Shown here: positions 8,510-19,459 of the stretch, one piece after another
How the letters are laid out: every line of letters starts with the position of its first letter
How positions within the stretch are numbered: position 1 is the stretch's first letter
Assembly (NCBI RefSeq): GCF_008923205.2
Contig: NZ_WBMS02000019.1
Location: 62,001-126,000 of the forward strand
DNA: 64,000 nucleotides
Origin: Actinomadura physcomitrii
GTDB taxonomy: Bacteria > Actinomycetota > Actinomycetes > Streptosporangiales > Streptosporangiaceae
Direction of reading: 5' to 3'
Notes under the pieces: generated by a model
The model's database searches: none
The model's input: only the letters and a program-made list of their open reading frames with translations
Told to the model about the DNA's origin: nothing
Program-made: the position numbers and the translations under genes

Positions 8510-8806
8510 ATGACGACTCACATTCCGCCGGCCCGGGCGCAGGCGGCCCTCGGCGCTCTCATGCATCGCCTTGACGCCTACCGGCTCGATGTTCGGCTGA
8601 AGGCCGAGGGACTCCAGGTGTCCAACCCGTATGCGGACGGCTGCTGCGACGACAACCCGGAGCCCTCCGACACCATCACCTGCCGCCCGCGCGCCGACGA
8701 CGGCGGGCGCTTCTGGTTCGCCCACTCTTGGGGGGAATGGATCGCTGAAGCCGACCGTGTCATCGACGCCGCCGTCGTCATCGCGAGCAGGCTCGGCGCG
8801 ATCTAA
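8510..8806 (+). CDS. Hypothetical protein, 98 residues
   Basis: Not recognised. The protein begins MTTHIPPARAQAALGALMHR and contains CCDDNPEPSDTITCRPR and FWFAHSWGEWI; it has three cysteines, no membrane helix and an acidic, soluble character. The ATG probably starts a leaderless transcript. It is divergent from the minimal GntR gene, a pairing common in actinobacterial accessory DNA, where the regulator controls the neighbour and itself. Its stop codon overlaps the ATG of the next small ORF. Confidence 0.6.
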   Translation: MTTHIPPARAQAALGALMHRLDAYRLDVRLKAEGLQVSNPYADGCCDDNPEPSDTITCRPRADDGGRFWFAHSWGEWIAEADRVIDAAVVIASRLGAI

Positions 8807-8943
8807 TGCCGCGGCAGCCGAGCGGTTGCGTCGGACGCGCCGCCCTCGTGGAGGCGATCCGCGCCGGCGACCCCCGAACCGCCGGCCGCATCATCACCAC
8901 CGAACTCACCCAGACCCTCACCCGGCTGCGACGATCCCGCTGA
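8806..8943 (+). CDS. Small ORF, 45 residues, coupled to the preceding gene
   Basis: Starts in the TAATG overlap with the stop of the 98-residue gene, which suggests translational coupling. The product begins MPRQPSGCVGRAALVEAIRA and ends in an Arg-rich helix. The segment ALVEAIRAGDPRTAG resembles the last helices of GntR/FCD effector domains, so it may be a detached remnant of such a domain. Its last 26 bases overlap the 3' end of helD on the other strand. Function unknown. Confidence 0.4.
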   Translation: MPRQPSGCVGRAALVEAIRAGDPRTAGRIITTELTQTLTRLRRSR

Positions 8944-11311
8944 GCAGCGGGGGCAGCTCACCGTCGTGGACGATCGTCAGGCGGCGGGTCGGGCGGGTGA
9001 GGGCCACGTAGAGGTCCTGGCCGCCCTTCGCCGACTCGGCGAGGATGCCCGCCGGGTCGACGACGATCACCGAGTCGAACTCCAGGCCCTTGGCCTCCTC
9101 CGCGGTCAGCACGACCGCGGGCGAGTCGAGGGCCTCGGGCGTGGCGCCGACGGCGGCGTCCGGCAGGACGGCGCGGACCGGCGCGTGCCGGGCCGCCGAC
9201 GTGATCACTGCGAGGCGGCCCTCGCCGCCGTCGCCGAACCCGGCCAGCTCGGCCGCGACGAGGCCGGGCAGGCCGGCGACGGGCAGTGCGAGGGCGCGGG
9301 GCGGCGGGCCGTCGTCGCGGACGGGCTCGGGCGGCGTCTGGTTCGGGGCGACGGCGGCGAGGACGCGGGACGCGACCCGCATGATGGCGGCCGGGGTGCG
9401 GTAGTTGACCATGAGGCGCTGCTCGCGCCACCGGCCCGGGACGTAGCGGTCGAGCATCTGCCCCCAGGACGCCGCGCCCGCCGCGCTGCCGGTCTGCGCG
9501 ATGTCGCCGACGACGGTGAGGGAGCGGGTCGGGACGCGGCGCATCACCGTCCGCCAGGCCATCTCCGACAGCTCCTGCGCCTCGTCCACGATGACGTGGC
9601 CGTAGGCCCACTGGCGGTCGGCCATCGCGCGCTGCGCGGTGGTGAGCGGCGGGCCGGCGTCGCCGTGCCGCTCCGCCAGCTCGCTCGCGGAGATCAGGTC
9701 GCCGATGGGGATCATGTTGGTGCCGCCGGTCGACTCCATCACCTCGGCGGCGTAGCGCGCCTCCTCGGCGCGGGCCGCGTCGGCGGCGCGCCGGCGGGCC
9801 CGCTCGGCGGAGTCGTCCACGCCCAGCAGCTCGGCGGCCTCGTCCAGCAGGGGGACGTCCTGCACCGTCCACGGCGAGCCGGCCGGGCGGTGCAGGAGGG
9901 CGCAGTCGGGGAGGCCGGCCTGGGCGCCGACGCGGGCGAGGGCCTCCGGGGAGGCGAAGAGGTCGGTGAGGAGGCGCTCCGGCGTCAGCTCGGGCCACAG
10001 GCCGTCCAGGGCGTCGCGGACGACCGGCTCCTGCCAGAGGGCCTCCTTGGCCAGGCGGAGGTCCGTCTCGTCGAGGAGCGGCCCGTCCTCGGACTCGTCG
10101 ATGAGCTCCTGCAGCCAGGCCGGGTACCCGCCGGGGCCGGCGAGCTCCTCCAGCGGCTCGTCCATGATGCGGTCGTACTGCTCGGCCCGGTTCACGGCGA
10201 GGGCCTCCAGCATGTCGTGGACGAACCGGCGCCGCTGGACGTTGTGGGGGAGGTACAGGGCGCGGGCGCGGTCGCGGATCTGCTCGCACTTCTCCGCGTC
10301 GACGACGAGCGTGAGGCCGTCGGTGTCGACCCGCAGGCCGCCGGAGGGCGCGCGCTGCCGGTCGTGGACCGCCGCCCGCACGAGGCCGGCCATGCGCAGG
10401 TCGCCCTTGAGGACGGCGACCTCCGGGGCGTCCTTCGCGGTCGCCTTGAGCCCGGGGTGCAGCTCGCCGACCGTGGCGAGGACGACGTCGGTCTCGCCGA
10501 GGCCGGGCAGCACCTGCTCGATGTAGCGCAGGAACGTCGCGTTCGGGCCGACGATCAGCACCCCGCGGCGTTCCAGCACGTCGCGGTGGGTGTAGAGGAG
10601 GTAGGCGGCGCGGTGCAGCGCGGCGACGGTCTTGCCGGTGCCGGGGCCGCCCTGCACGACGAGCACGCCCTGCAGGCCCGAGCGGATGACCTGGTCCTGC
10701 TCCTCCTGGATGGTCGCGACGACGTCGCTCATCCGGCCCGTCCGGCCGCGGCGCAGGGTGGCCAGCAGCGCCGCCTCCCCGACGATGCCGCGGCGCTCGG
10801 CCTCGTCCAGCCCGTCGAGGTCGAACACCTCGTCGTCCAGCCGGACGACCTCGCGGTGCCGCAGGTGCAGGTGGCGGCGGCGGGCGAGGGTGCCGGGCGC
10901 GCCCGGCGTCGCGGTGTAGAACGGGCGGGCCGCCGCGGCGCGCCAGTCGATCAGCATCGGCTCGTGCTCGGCGTCGCGCAGCCCGATCCGGCCGATGTAG
11001 AAGGTGTCGCCGGGGCCGTCGGCGCCGCCCCGGTGGTCGATGCGGCCGAAGCACAGGCCGTGCTCCACGCCGCTGAGCCGGGCCAGCCGGCGCGCGGCCT
11101 CCTCGGTGGCGACGGCGCTCTCCACCCTGGCCTGCAGCACGCTGCCGCCGCCCGCGGCCGGACCCTGCCGCAGCGCCGCCTCGGCCTTGGCGCGCTCCTC
11201 GTCGAGCCGCTCGTACAGGCGCGTCACGTACTCCTGCTCGGTGCGCACGGCGGCCCGGCGGGCGGCCTCCGCGTCGGCGGGCTTGACAGGTACCGCTTGA
11301 CGATGTCCCAT
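8918..11311 (-). CDS. helD: HelD-like RNA polymerase-recycling ATPase (UvrD/Rep superfamily 1)
   Basis: A 797-residue superfamily 1 ATPase of the HelD type, which removes stalled RNA polymerase from DNA and can give rifampicin tolerance. The N-terminal 50-100 residues are a charged coiled coil (RTEQEYVTRLYERLDEERAK) that in HelD enters the polymerase. Then come FYIGRIGLRD, Walker A GGPGTGKT and Walker B VIVDEAQELSEM, and the C-terminal 2A domain ends with DLYVALTRPTRRL. A UvrD helicase would lack the N-terminal coiled coil, so the HelD assignment is firm. The ATG at 11311 follows an AGGAG about a dozen bases upstream. Divergent from phoD. Confidence 0.88.
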   Translation of the reverse strand: MGHRQAVPVKPADAEAARRAAVRTEQEYVTRLYERLDEERAKAEAALRQGPAAGGGSVLQARVESAVATEEAARRLARLSGVEHGLCFGRIDHRGGADGPGDTFYIGRIGLRDAEHEPMLIDWRAAAARPFYTATPGAPGTLARRRHLHLRHREVVRLDDEVFDLDGLDEAERRGIVGEAALLATLRRGRTGRMSDVVATIQEEQDQVIRSGLQGVLVVQGGPGTGKTVAALHRAAYLLYTHRDVLERRGVLIVGPNATFLRYIEQVLPGLGETDVVLATVGELHPGLKATAKDAPEVAVLKGDLRMAGLVRAAVHDRQRAPSGGLRVDTDGLTLVVDAEKCEQIRDRARALYLPHNVQRRRFVHDMLEALAVNRAEQYDRIMDEPLEELAGPGGYPAWLQELIDESEDGPLLDETDLRLAKEALWQEPVVRDALDGLWPELTPERLLTDLFASPEALARVGAQAGLPDCALLHRPAGSPWTVQDVPLLDEAAELLGVDDSAERARRRAADAARAEEARYAAEVMESTGGTNMIPIGDLISASELAERHGDAGPPLTTAQRAMADRQWAYGHVIVDEAQELSEMAWRTVMRRVPTRSLTVVGDIAQTGSAAGAASWGQMLDRYVPGRWREQRLMVNYRTPAAIMRVASRVLAAVAPNQTPPEPVRDDGPPPRALALPVAGLPGLVAAELAGFGDGGEGRLAVITSAARHAPVRAVLPDAAVGATPEALDSPAVVLTAEEAKGLEFDSVIVVDPAGILAESAKGGQDLYVALTRPTRRLTIVHDGELPPLLSGIVAAG

Positions 11312-11329
11312 GCTTCGGCTACACTCCTA

Positions 11330-11357
11330 TTCATAGGATGCGGTTTTTTGTGCGCAA
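11330..11357 (-). promoter_or_regulatory. Candidate helD promoter with an overlapping palindrome
   Basis: Read on the minus strand, TTGCGC and TATGAA are 16 bases apart, a reasonable housekeeping promoter. The -10 lies inside a perfect palindrome CCTATTCATAGG at 11326-11337 that also overlaps the ribosome site, so a bound repressor would block helD. No copy of the rifampicin-associated element known from streptomycete helR promoters was recognised. Confidence 0.4.
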
Positions 11358-11521
11358 TTCGTAAGCCGCCAGCGTAGCATCCCGTCCCCGCGCACGCGTG
11401 CGCGACCGCAAAAGATCATCTCTGTTGCGGTGCACGTCACCTGCGCGGTGCCTCGCGGCCACCGGCCGCGAAGAGGCTTTCCGGCGATCACCCCGGAAAC
11501 CTCCGAAAGGTCACCGCCCCC

Positions 11522-13198
11522 ATGGCCGCACTCGCACGCCCCCTGAGCAGGAGATCATTCCTCGTCGCCGGCGGCCTGACGGCCGGCGCCCTCGCCGTCC
11601 CCGGCATCGCCGAAGCCGCCGCCCCCCGGCTGCGCACCGCCGCGCCCGGCGACCCCTTCACCCTCGGCGTCGCGTCCGGCGACCCCGCCCCCGACGGTTT
11701 CGTCCTGTGGACGCGGCTCGCCCTCGACCCGCACGCCGAGGACGGCCTCGGCGGCATGCCGTCCAAGCCCGTCGAGCTGAGGTGGGAGGTCGCCACCGAC
11801 GAGCGGTTCAAGCGGATCGAGCGGCGCGGCACCGCCACCGCCCGCCCCGAGGCGGCGCACTCCGTGCACGTCGAGCTCAAGGGCCTGCGCCACGGACGCG
11901 ACTACTGGTACCGCTTCCGCGCCGGCAGCCACGTCTCACCGGTCGGCCGCGCCCTCACCGCCCCCCGCACCGACTCGTTCGGCCCCGCCCTGACCATGGC
12001 CTTCGTCTCGTGCGCCCAGTACGAGCACGGCTACTTCACCTCCTACCGGCGCCTCGCCGAGGAGCACCCCGACCTGGTCCTGCACCTCGGCGACTACCAG
12101 TACGAGTACAAGAAGGGCGTGTACGTCGCGCCCGGCGGCAACGTCCGCGACGCCGACGGCCCCGAGACCGTCACGCTGGCGAACTACCGGCTGCGGCACG
12201 CCCAGTACAAGTCCGACACCGACCTGCAGGCCGCGCACGCCGCCGCGCCGTGGCTCGTCGTCTTCGACGACCACGAGGTCGAGAACAACTGGGCCGGCTA
12301 CATCCCCGAGTCCGGCTCCGACACCCCGACCTACGAGGAGTTCCGCGCCCGCCGCGCCGCCGCGTTCCAGGCCTACTACGAGAACATGCCGCTGCGCCGC
12401 TCGTCGATCCCGCACGGCCCCGACATCCAGATCTACCGGCGGGTCCGGTGGGGCAAGCTCGCCAACTTCCACATGCTCGACACCCGCCAGTTCCGCGACG
12501 ACCAGGGCTGCGGCGACGGCTACAAGGACTGCCCCGAGGCCACCGACCCCAAGCGCAGCATCACCGGCGACGCGCAGGAGAAGTGGCTGATCGACGGGTT
12601 CCGCAGGTCGGACGCCCGGTGGGACGTCATCGGCCAGCAGGTCTTCTTCGCCCAGCGCGACAACACCGCCGGGCCCGTCAAGAAGACCTCGATGGACGCC
12701 TGGGACGGCTACGTCGCCTCCCGCGACCGCATCACCAAGGGCTGGGTGGACGCCGGCGTCCGCAACCCCGTCGTGCTCACCGGCGACGTCCACGCCCACT
12801 GGGCGAGCGACCTCAAGACGAACTACGACGACCCGGACTCGGCGACGGTCGGCGCCGAGCTCGTCTGCTCGTCGATCAGCACCACCGGCGACGGCGCCGA
12901 CTCCGACCCCGCGAGCCACCCCTACCTGGCGATCAACCCGCACCTGAAGTTCTACAACAACCAGCGCGGGTACGTGCTGACGAAGATCGGCAAGGAGGAG
13001 ATGAAGGCCGACTTCAAGACGGTCGCGTCCGTCCGGACGCCGGGCTCCCCGGTGTCGACCAAGGCGACCTTCGTCATCGAGGACCGCGTCCCCGGCGTCA
13101 AGCAGACCTACCTGCGCCCCTACGCCGCCACGAAGCTGGCCGCCGAGTCGGACCAGACCATCATCGACCAGACCATCCGCAACGAGACCCAGCCCTGA
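11522..13198 (+). CDS. phoD: Tat-exported alkaline phosphatase D
   Basis: PhoD phosphodiesterase/phosphatase, 558 residues. The N-terminus has a Tat signal (SRRSFLVAGGLTAGALAVPG, then AEAAA as a likely cleavage region). The calcineurin-like metallophosphatase landmarks are present in order: SCAQYEHG, HLGDYQYEY, FDDHEVENNW and TGDVHAHW. It cleaves phosphate from nucleotides and cell-wall teichoic acid outside the cell under phosphate limitation. Its 3' end faces ligC, and a GC-rich inverted repeat (13212-13220 with 13231-13239) at the junction may terminate one or both transcripts. Confidence 0.95.
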   Translation: MAALARPLSRRSFLVAGGLTAGALAVPGIAEAAAPRLRTAAPGDPFTLGVASGDPAPDGFVLWTRLALDPHAEDGLGGMPSKPVELRWEVATDERFKRIERRGTATARPEAAHSVHVELKGLRHGRDYWYRFRAGSHVSPVGRALTAPRTDSFGPALTMAFVSCAQYEHGYFTSYRRLAEEHPDLVLHLGDYQYEYKKGVYVAPGGNVRDADGPETVTLANYRLRHAQYKSDTDLQAAHAAAPWLVVFDDHEVENNWAGYIPESGSDTPTYEEFRARRAAAFQAYYENMPLRRSSIPHGPDIQIYRRVRWGKLANFHMLDTRQFRDDQGCGDGYKDCPEATDPKRSITGDAQEKWLIDGFRRSDARWDVIGQQVFFAQRDNTAGPVKKTSMDAWDGYVASRDRITKGWVDAGVRNPVVLTGDVHAHWASDLKTNYDDPDSATVGAELVCSSISTTGDGADSDPASHPYLAINPHLKFYNNQRGYVLTKIGKEEMKADFKTVASVRTPGSPVSTKATFVIEDRVPGVKQTYLRPYAATKLAAESDQTIIDQTIRNETQP

Positions 13199-13222
13199 CC
13201 CGGGCCCGGCTCCCGCGCCGGC

Positions 13223-14314
13223 TCACCGGTCGGCGCGGGGGCTGGTCGCCGGGCCGTTGAAGATATCGTCCAGGTCGTAGGCAACCGGCATTTCGAGCTG
13301 CTCGTAGGTGCAGGACTTCGGCGTCCGGTCGGGGCGCCAGTTGCGGAACCGGGCGGTGTGCCGGAACCGGTTGCCCTCCATCGCCTCGTACGCCACCTCG
13401 ACGACCAGCTCGGGGCGCACCGCTACCCAGCTCAGGTCCTTCTTGCCCGTCCAGCGTGAGACGGCGCCGGGCATGCGGTCGGCGGTCGCCTCGGACTGCC
13501 GCGCCCACTCCGCCCACGGATGCCCGGACAGGTCCTCCATCCGGTACGGCTCTAGCTCCTCGACCAGCTCGGCGCGGCGCTTCATGGAGAACGACGCCGC
13601 CACGCCCACGTGCTGCAGGTTGCCCTCGGCGTTGTACAGGCCGAGCAGCAGCGACCCGACGATCGGCCCGGACTTGTGCCAGCGGAACCCCGCCACCACG
13701 CAGTCGCACGTGCGCTCGTGCTTGACCTTGAACAGCACCCGCTTGTCGGGCTGGTACTCGGTGTCGCGCGGCTTGGCGACCACCCCGTCCAGGCCGGCGC
13801 CCTCGAACTCGTCGAACCAGCGCAGCGCCAGCTCGTAGGAGTCGGACGCGGGCGTCACGTGGATCGGCGCCTTCACCCCGGCCAGCGTCTCCACCAGCCG
13901 CCGGCGGCGCTCGCCGAGCGGCGTCTCCAGCAGCGACTCGTCGCCGAGCGCCAGCAGGTCGAAGGCGACGAACGAGGCGGGCGTCTGCTGCGACAGCAGC
14001 GTGATCCGCGACGCGGCCGGATGGATGCGCTGCTGCAGGGTGTCGAAGTCGAGCCGGGTGCCGCGCGGCAGGACGATCTCGCCGTCCACCACGCACCGCT
14101 CGGGCAGCTCCCGCTTCACCGCCTCGACGACCTCGGGGAAGTACCGGGTCAGCGGCTTCTCGCCGCGGCTGGACAGCTCCACCTCGTCGCCGTCGCGGAA
14201 CACGATGCAGCGGAAGCCGTCCCACTTCGGCTCGTAGAGCAGGTCGCCCTGGGGCATGGTCTTGACGGCCTTGGCCAGCATCGGCGGCAGCGGCGGGCTG
14301 ATCGGCAGGTCCAT
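13223..14314 (-). CDS. ligC: ATP-dependent DNA ligase, LigC type
   Basis: Two-domain ATP-dependent ligase of about 363 residues. The adenylation motif EPKWDGFR carries the nucleophilic Lys (residue 30 from the chosen start); CVVDGEIVLP and the FKVKHERTCDCVV motif follow, then an OB-fold domain. The protein matches mycobacterial LigC rather than LigD, with no polymerase or nuclease module. I chose the ATG at 14314 because MDLPISPPLPPMLAK aligns with the LigC start; an ATG at 14323 or a TTG at 14344 are possible. It probably backs up LigD-type end joining or RNA-templated excision repair, with the polymerase at 163-1248 as candidate partner. Confidence 0.9.
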   Translation of the reverse strand: MDLPISPPLPPMLAKAVKTMPQGDLLYEPKWDGFRCIVFRDGDEVELSSRGEKPLTRYFPEVVEAVKRELPERCVVDGEIVLPRGTRLDFDTLQQRIHPAASRITLLSQQTPASFVAFDLLALGDESLLETPLGERRRRLVETLAGVKAPIHVTPASDSYELALRWFDEFEGAGLDGVVAKPRDTEYQPDKRVLFKVKHERTCDCVVAGFRWHKSGPIVGSLLLGLYNAEGNLQHVGVAASFSMKRRAELVEELEPYRMEDLSGHPWAEWARQSEATADRMPGAVSRWTGKKDLSWVAVRPELVVEVAYEAMEGNRFRHTARFRNWRPDRTPKSCTYEQLEMPVAYDLDDIFNGPATSPRADR

Positions 14315-14377
14315 GCCCACCATCTTGCGCCCTGCCACCGACAAAACGGCGCACCGGAGGCCGATAACCTCCAGGTC

Positions 14378-15079
14378 ATGCGCCGCCTGCTGCCCGGGCC
14401 CACCGATGAGGACGTCGATCCGTACGATGCGTACGGCGACGCGCCGGGACTGCGGCTCGGCATGGTGATGAGCGCCGACGGGTCGGTCACCGACGCCGAG
14501 GGCTGGACCGACGGCCTCGGCGGCGCCGCCGACTTCCGGGTGTTCCGGACGCTCCGGGCGCTCGCCGGAGCGATCCTCGTGGGCGCCGCGACGGCCCGCA
14601 CCGGGCGCCTCGGTCCCGCCCGCCTACGGCCGGACCTGCGCGCGCGCCGGGGCGGCCCGCCCGCGCCCATCGCCGTGGTGAGCCGCTCCCTCGACCTCGA
14701 CTGGACGCTCCCGCTGTTCACCGAAGCGGAGACACCGACGATCGTGGTGACGACGGAGCGCGCGCGGGACGCCGTCCCGCCGGGGATCAAGGTGGTCACG
14801 GCCGGAGACGACGACGTCGACCTCCCCGAAGCGCTGCGAATCCTGCGCGAGGACCTCGGCCACGAGCACCTGCTCTGCGAGGGCGGTCCAGCACTGGCCA
14901 CCGCGCTCATCCGGGCGTCGCTGGTGGACGAGCTGTGCCTCAACATCGCGCCCGCGCTTCTCGGCAGCCCGCGCCACACCCGGCTGCTCGGTGTCCTGGA
15001 CGCCGAGGTGCCCGTCGAGCCCGCGGCCGTCTACCTGGACGAGGGCGTCCTGTTCGTCCGTTACCGGCTGCGCGTGTAG
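14378..15079 (+). CDS. RibD C-terminal/dihydrofolate reductase family protein
   Basis: A 233-residue stand-alone RibD_C (dihydrofolate-reductase-fold) NADPH-dependent reductase. Typical elements are GLRLGMVMSADGSVTD at the start, ILVGAATART, the NADPH-site region LLCEGGPALATAL and DELCLNIAPALLG near the end. Family members reduce pyrimidine-like or pterin-like carbonyls, and the substrate here is not known. No deaminase domain is present, so it is not full RibD. The ATG at 14378 has AGG nearby. It converges on a paralogue at 15061 and overlaps it by 19 bases. Confidence 0.8.
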   Translation: MRRLLPGPTDEDVDPYDAYGDAPGLRLGMVMSADGSVTDAEGWTDGLGGAADFRVFRTLRALAGAILVGAATARTGRLGPARLRPDLRARRGGPPAPIAVVSRSLDLDWTLPLFTEAETPTIVVTTERARDAVPPGIKVVTAGDDDVDLPEALRILREDLGHEHLLCEGGPALATALIRASLVDELCLNIAPALLGSPRHTRLLGVLDAEVPVEPAAVYLDEGVLFVRYRLRV

Positions 15080-15783
15080 CGCAGGAACAGGAAGCCGTCC
15101 TCCTCCAGCGCGTGCCCGAGGCGGAACTCCGCGGGGACGGGAAGCGGCGGGCCGTTCAGGATCCGCGCCGGGTGCCCGGCGAGCAGCATCGGGCTCAGCG
15201 TCAGGCACAGCTCGTCCAGCAGCCCGGCCGCCGTGATCTGCGCCAGCACCCCGGGGCCGCCCTCGCACAGCAGCCGCCGGAAGCCGCGCGCCGCCAGCTT
15301 CCGGACGGCTACGGCGAAGTCGAGCGCGCCCTCGCCCGCGACGATGACGTCCGCGCGCTCCTTCGCCAGGCGCAGCCGCGCCGGGTCGGCGGTCGCGGTG
15401 GTCAGCACGATCGTCGGGACGGCGGCCTCGGTGAACAGCGGCGCGTCGAAGTCCAGGTCGAGGGTGCGGGAGACGACCGCGAGCGGCGGCACCGGCGGCC
15501 GGCCGTCGCGCACCGCGCCCCAGCTCTCGCGCGGCTTGACCGGCCCGTACCCCTCGGCGCGGACGGTCCGCGCGCCGACGATCACCGCGTCGGCGAGCCC
15601 CCGCAGCAGCAGGAACAGCTCCTGGTCGGCGGGGTTGCCGAGGCCGCCGCTGCGCTCGTCGCGCTGCGCCGCCCCGTCGAGGCCGGCGACCATGTTCGCG
15701 CGCAGCCACGTCCCCCCGCCCGGCGGGTAGGCGTAGCGCTCGGCGAGGTCGACGGGGTCGGAGGAGGGCGTCAGGGTGCGCAT
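15061..15783 (-). CDS. Pyrimidine reductase family protein (RibD_C)
   Basis: A 240-residue RibD_C-fold reductase paralogous to its convergent neighbour: WLRANMVAGLDGAAQ, VIVGARTVRAEGYGP, LLCEGGPGVLAQI and DELCLTLSPMLL are in the same order. It most resembles the actinobacterial pyrimidine reductase family, proposed to act on deaminated riboflavin precursors or similar compounds. The ATG at 15783 is preferred; a GTG three codons upstream is possible. No ribosome site is visible, and TAACTT about ten bases upstream suggests a leaderless mRNA. Confidence 0.8.
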   Translation of the reverse strand: MRTLTPSSDPVDLAERYAYPPGGGTWLRANMVAGLDGAAQRDERSGGLGNPADQELFLLLRGLADAVIVGARTVRAEGYGPVKPRESWGAVRDGRPPVPPLAVVSRTLDLDFDAPLFTEAAVPTIVLTTATADPARLRLAKERADVIVAGEGALDFAVAVRKLAARGFRRLLCEGGPGVLAQITAAGLLDELCLTLSPMLLAGHPARILNGPPLPVPAEFRLGHALEEDGFLFLRYTRSR

Positions 15784-15938
15784 AGAAGTCACAAGTTACT
15801 GCACCGCGGGCAAGGGCGACCTGACCGTTCCGCTTACTCAGCGTACGGCAATATGCACGAATCCGTCATGGCGCGGCGGTCGGCACGCGACACTTGGGGC
15901 GGGGACGGACCGCAGAACTGCACCGAAAGGAGCGGGAG

Positions 15939-16337
15939 GTGGAGTTCGCCGCACTCGCCGCGTGGGTCCTCGCCGCCACGGCCGGCGGCCACCTGTTGGT
16001 CAAATGGCTGACGAGCGGGGGGCGGGGCACGAAAGTGACCCGGTTCCCGGTGCTGGTGGTGACCGGGCATCCGCTGGCCGCCGCCGCCGGCCTCTGCGTC
16101 TGGATCGGCTACCTGGAGACCGGGCGCGCCGCGTTCGCCTGGGTCGCGTTCGCCGCGCTGCTGGTCGTCATCCTGCAGGGGTTCATGCTGCTGACGCGCT
16201 GGCTCGTCGGGGGAGGCCGGCACGCCCGCGGCCGCGACCAGACGTTCCCGGCCGCCGCCGTCGCCTTCCACGGCGTGATCGCCGTCGCGACGTTCGTCCT
16301 GGTCTTCCTCACCGCCATGGAGGTGAGCCGAACATGA
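15939..16337 (+). CDS. Small integral-membrane protein, unknown function
   Basis: About 132 residues with four predicted membrane helices: LAAWVLAATAGGHLLVKW, PLAAAAGLCVWIGYL, AFAALLVVILQGFMLLT and GVIAVATFVLVFLTAM, joined by short charged loops (GGRGTKVTRF, GGGRHARGRDQ). The GTG at 15939 is chosen because AAGGAG stands seven bases upstream; an earlier ATG at 15894 lacks a ribosome site. The layout resembles small actinobacterial membrane proteins with no assigned role. It stands alone between two minus-strand genes. Confidence 0.7.
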   Translation: MEFAALAAWVLAATAGGHLLVKWLTSGGRGTKVTRFPVLVVTGHPLAAAAGLCVWIGYLETGRAAFAWVAFAALLVVILQGFMLLTRWLVGGGRHARGRDQTFPAAAVAFHGVIAVATFVLVFLTAMEVSRT

Positions 16338-16380
16338 GACAGCCGGACCGCACCTGACCCCGCCCCGGGCCGGCCCCGGG

Positions 16381-18489
<2,109 letters not shown>

Positions 18490-18610
18490 GTGCTCCCTCT
18501 CGTCGACCGACCGGTGCCGCCTGCCCCGCAGCGCGTTCCCCGTCGATTCTGGCCTACTCCCGCCTTGCCCGCCCGCCACGGCCCGATATCAGAGTGTCAC
18601 GGCCGTCCGC

Positions 18611-19459
18611 TCATCTGTCGGTTCCGGGCGCGGTGTCACCGAGCAGGGCGCCCAAGGCGCTGGCATGCATTTCGCGTGCCGCTCGCAGCATGCCGGCATG
18701 CACACCGATCTTCTCGTCGAGCGCGTCGAGGAGGCCGACGATCTCCCTCTGGCGTTCGATGGGCGGGACGAGCACGGGAAGCTCGCGGACCTTCCGGATG
18801 CTGATCGTGGGCAGCACGGTGGCTGTGGCGGACCGGCGGACCCACTGGACCACCTGCGGGTGGCTCAGGTAGTGCATCAGGTAGCTGGGCAGGATCCGAT
18901 CACCAGGACGCAGAAGCACGCAGCCGCTTGCGAACAGCCAACCTGTGTGCCGTTCGCGTGCCGGCGCCACGCGGTCGATGGTTCCGGTGCGCACGCACAC
19001 GACGTCGCCCGGCATCAATCGGTATTGCGGCATCGATGCCGCGAACTCCGCCGTGGTGCGCTGAAGATCTTCGTCGACGATGCGACGGTTCCGGATCTGC
19101 TTCGCGGTGACCACAGGGACGCCCTCGCCGTCGTCGGTGGCGGGGATCTTCGATGGTCCGGGCTGTACGGCGCACAGCGTGTCGAGCGGGGCTCGGAGCC
19201 ATTCGTTGTGCTGGGTGCCTTCCTCGAGGCCCTGCGCGACCAGTTCGCCTGCGAGCGCCATCACCTCATCATCGATGCGCCTGCCGGATAGGGTGAGTCG
19301 AGCGACGTACGCGACCGAGGCCCTGAAACGCTCGGCGGCCTCGTCTTGGTCGATCACGGTGCTGCCCGGGACCAGGAATTGCCCCGGGTTGAGGGAGTAG
19401 TTCGCGTCGCGGAGTTCTTCCAAGCCGACCTCGCGCCTCGGAACCTCAAGGTCGCCCAT
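18611..19459 (-). CDS. Type I restriction specificity-like C-terminal part of a broken methylase/specificity gene
   Basis: The open part (282 codons) carries a tail typical of fused N-6 methylase/HsdS proteins: NYSLNPGQFLVPG near the start, then a target-recognition-like domain with VPVVTAKQIRNRRI, YRLMPGDVVCVRTGTIDR, LPSYLMHYLSHPQVVQW and VLPTISIRKVRELPVLVPPI, ending in a helix (QREIVGLLDALDEKI). The same frame continues upstream of this ATG to about 19600 (VTIWVLEKRRR, GVLLIDAGDAAEGDFPEI), so the true protein began inside a methylase domain now broken. No restriction subunit is nearby. Probably inactive as a DNA-modifying enzyme. Confidence 0.6.
   Translation of the reverse strand: MGDLEVPRREVGLEELRDANYSLNPGQFLVPGSTVIDQDEAAERFRASVAYVARLTLSGRRIDDEVMALAGELVAQGLEEGTQHNEWLRAPLDTLCAVQPGPSKIPATDDGEGVPVVTAKQIRNRRIVDEDLQRTTAEFAASMPQYRLMPGDVVCVRTGTIDRVAPARERHTGWLFASGCVLLRPGDRILPSYLMHYLSHPQVVQWVRRSATATVLPTISIRKVRELPVLVPPIERQREIVGLLDALDEKIGVHAGMLRAAREMHASALGALLGDTAPGTDR

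Noticed and set aside
11480..11521. GATCACC and GGTCACC elements before phoD that look like PHO-box units
   Set aside because: The two are 23 bases apart, not a multiple of the 11-base PhoP repeat, and no third unit was found.
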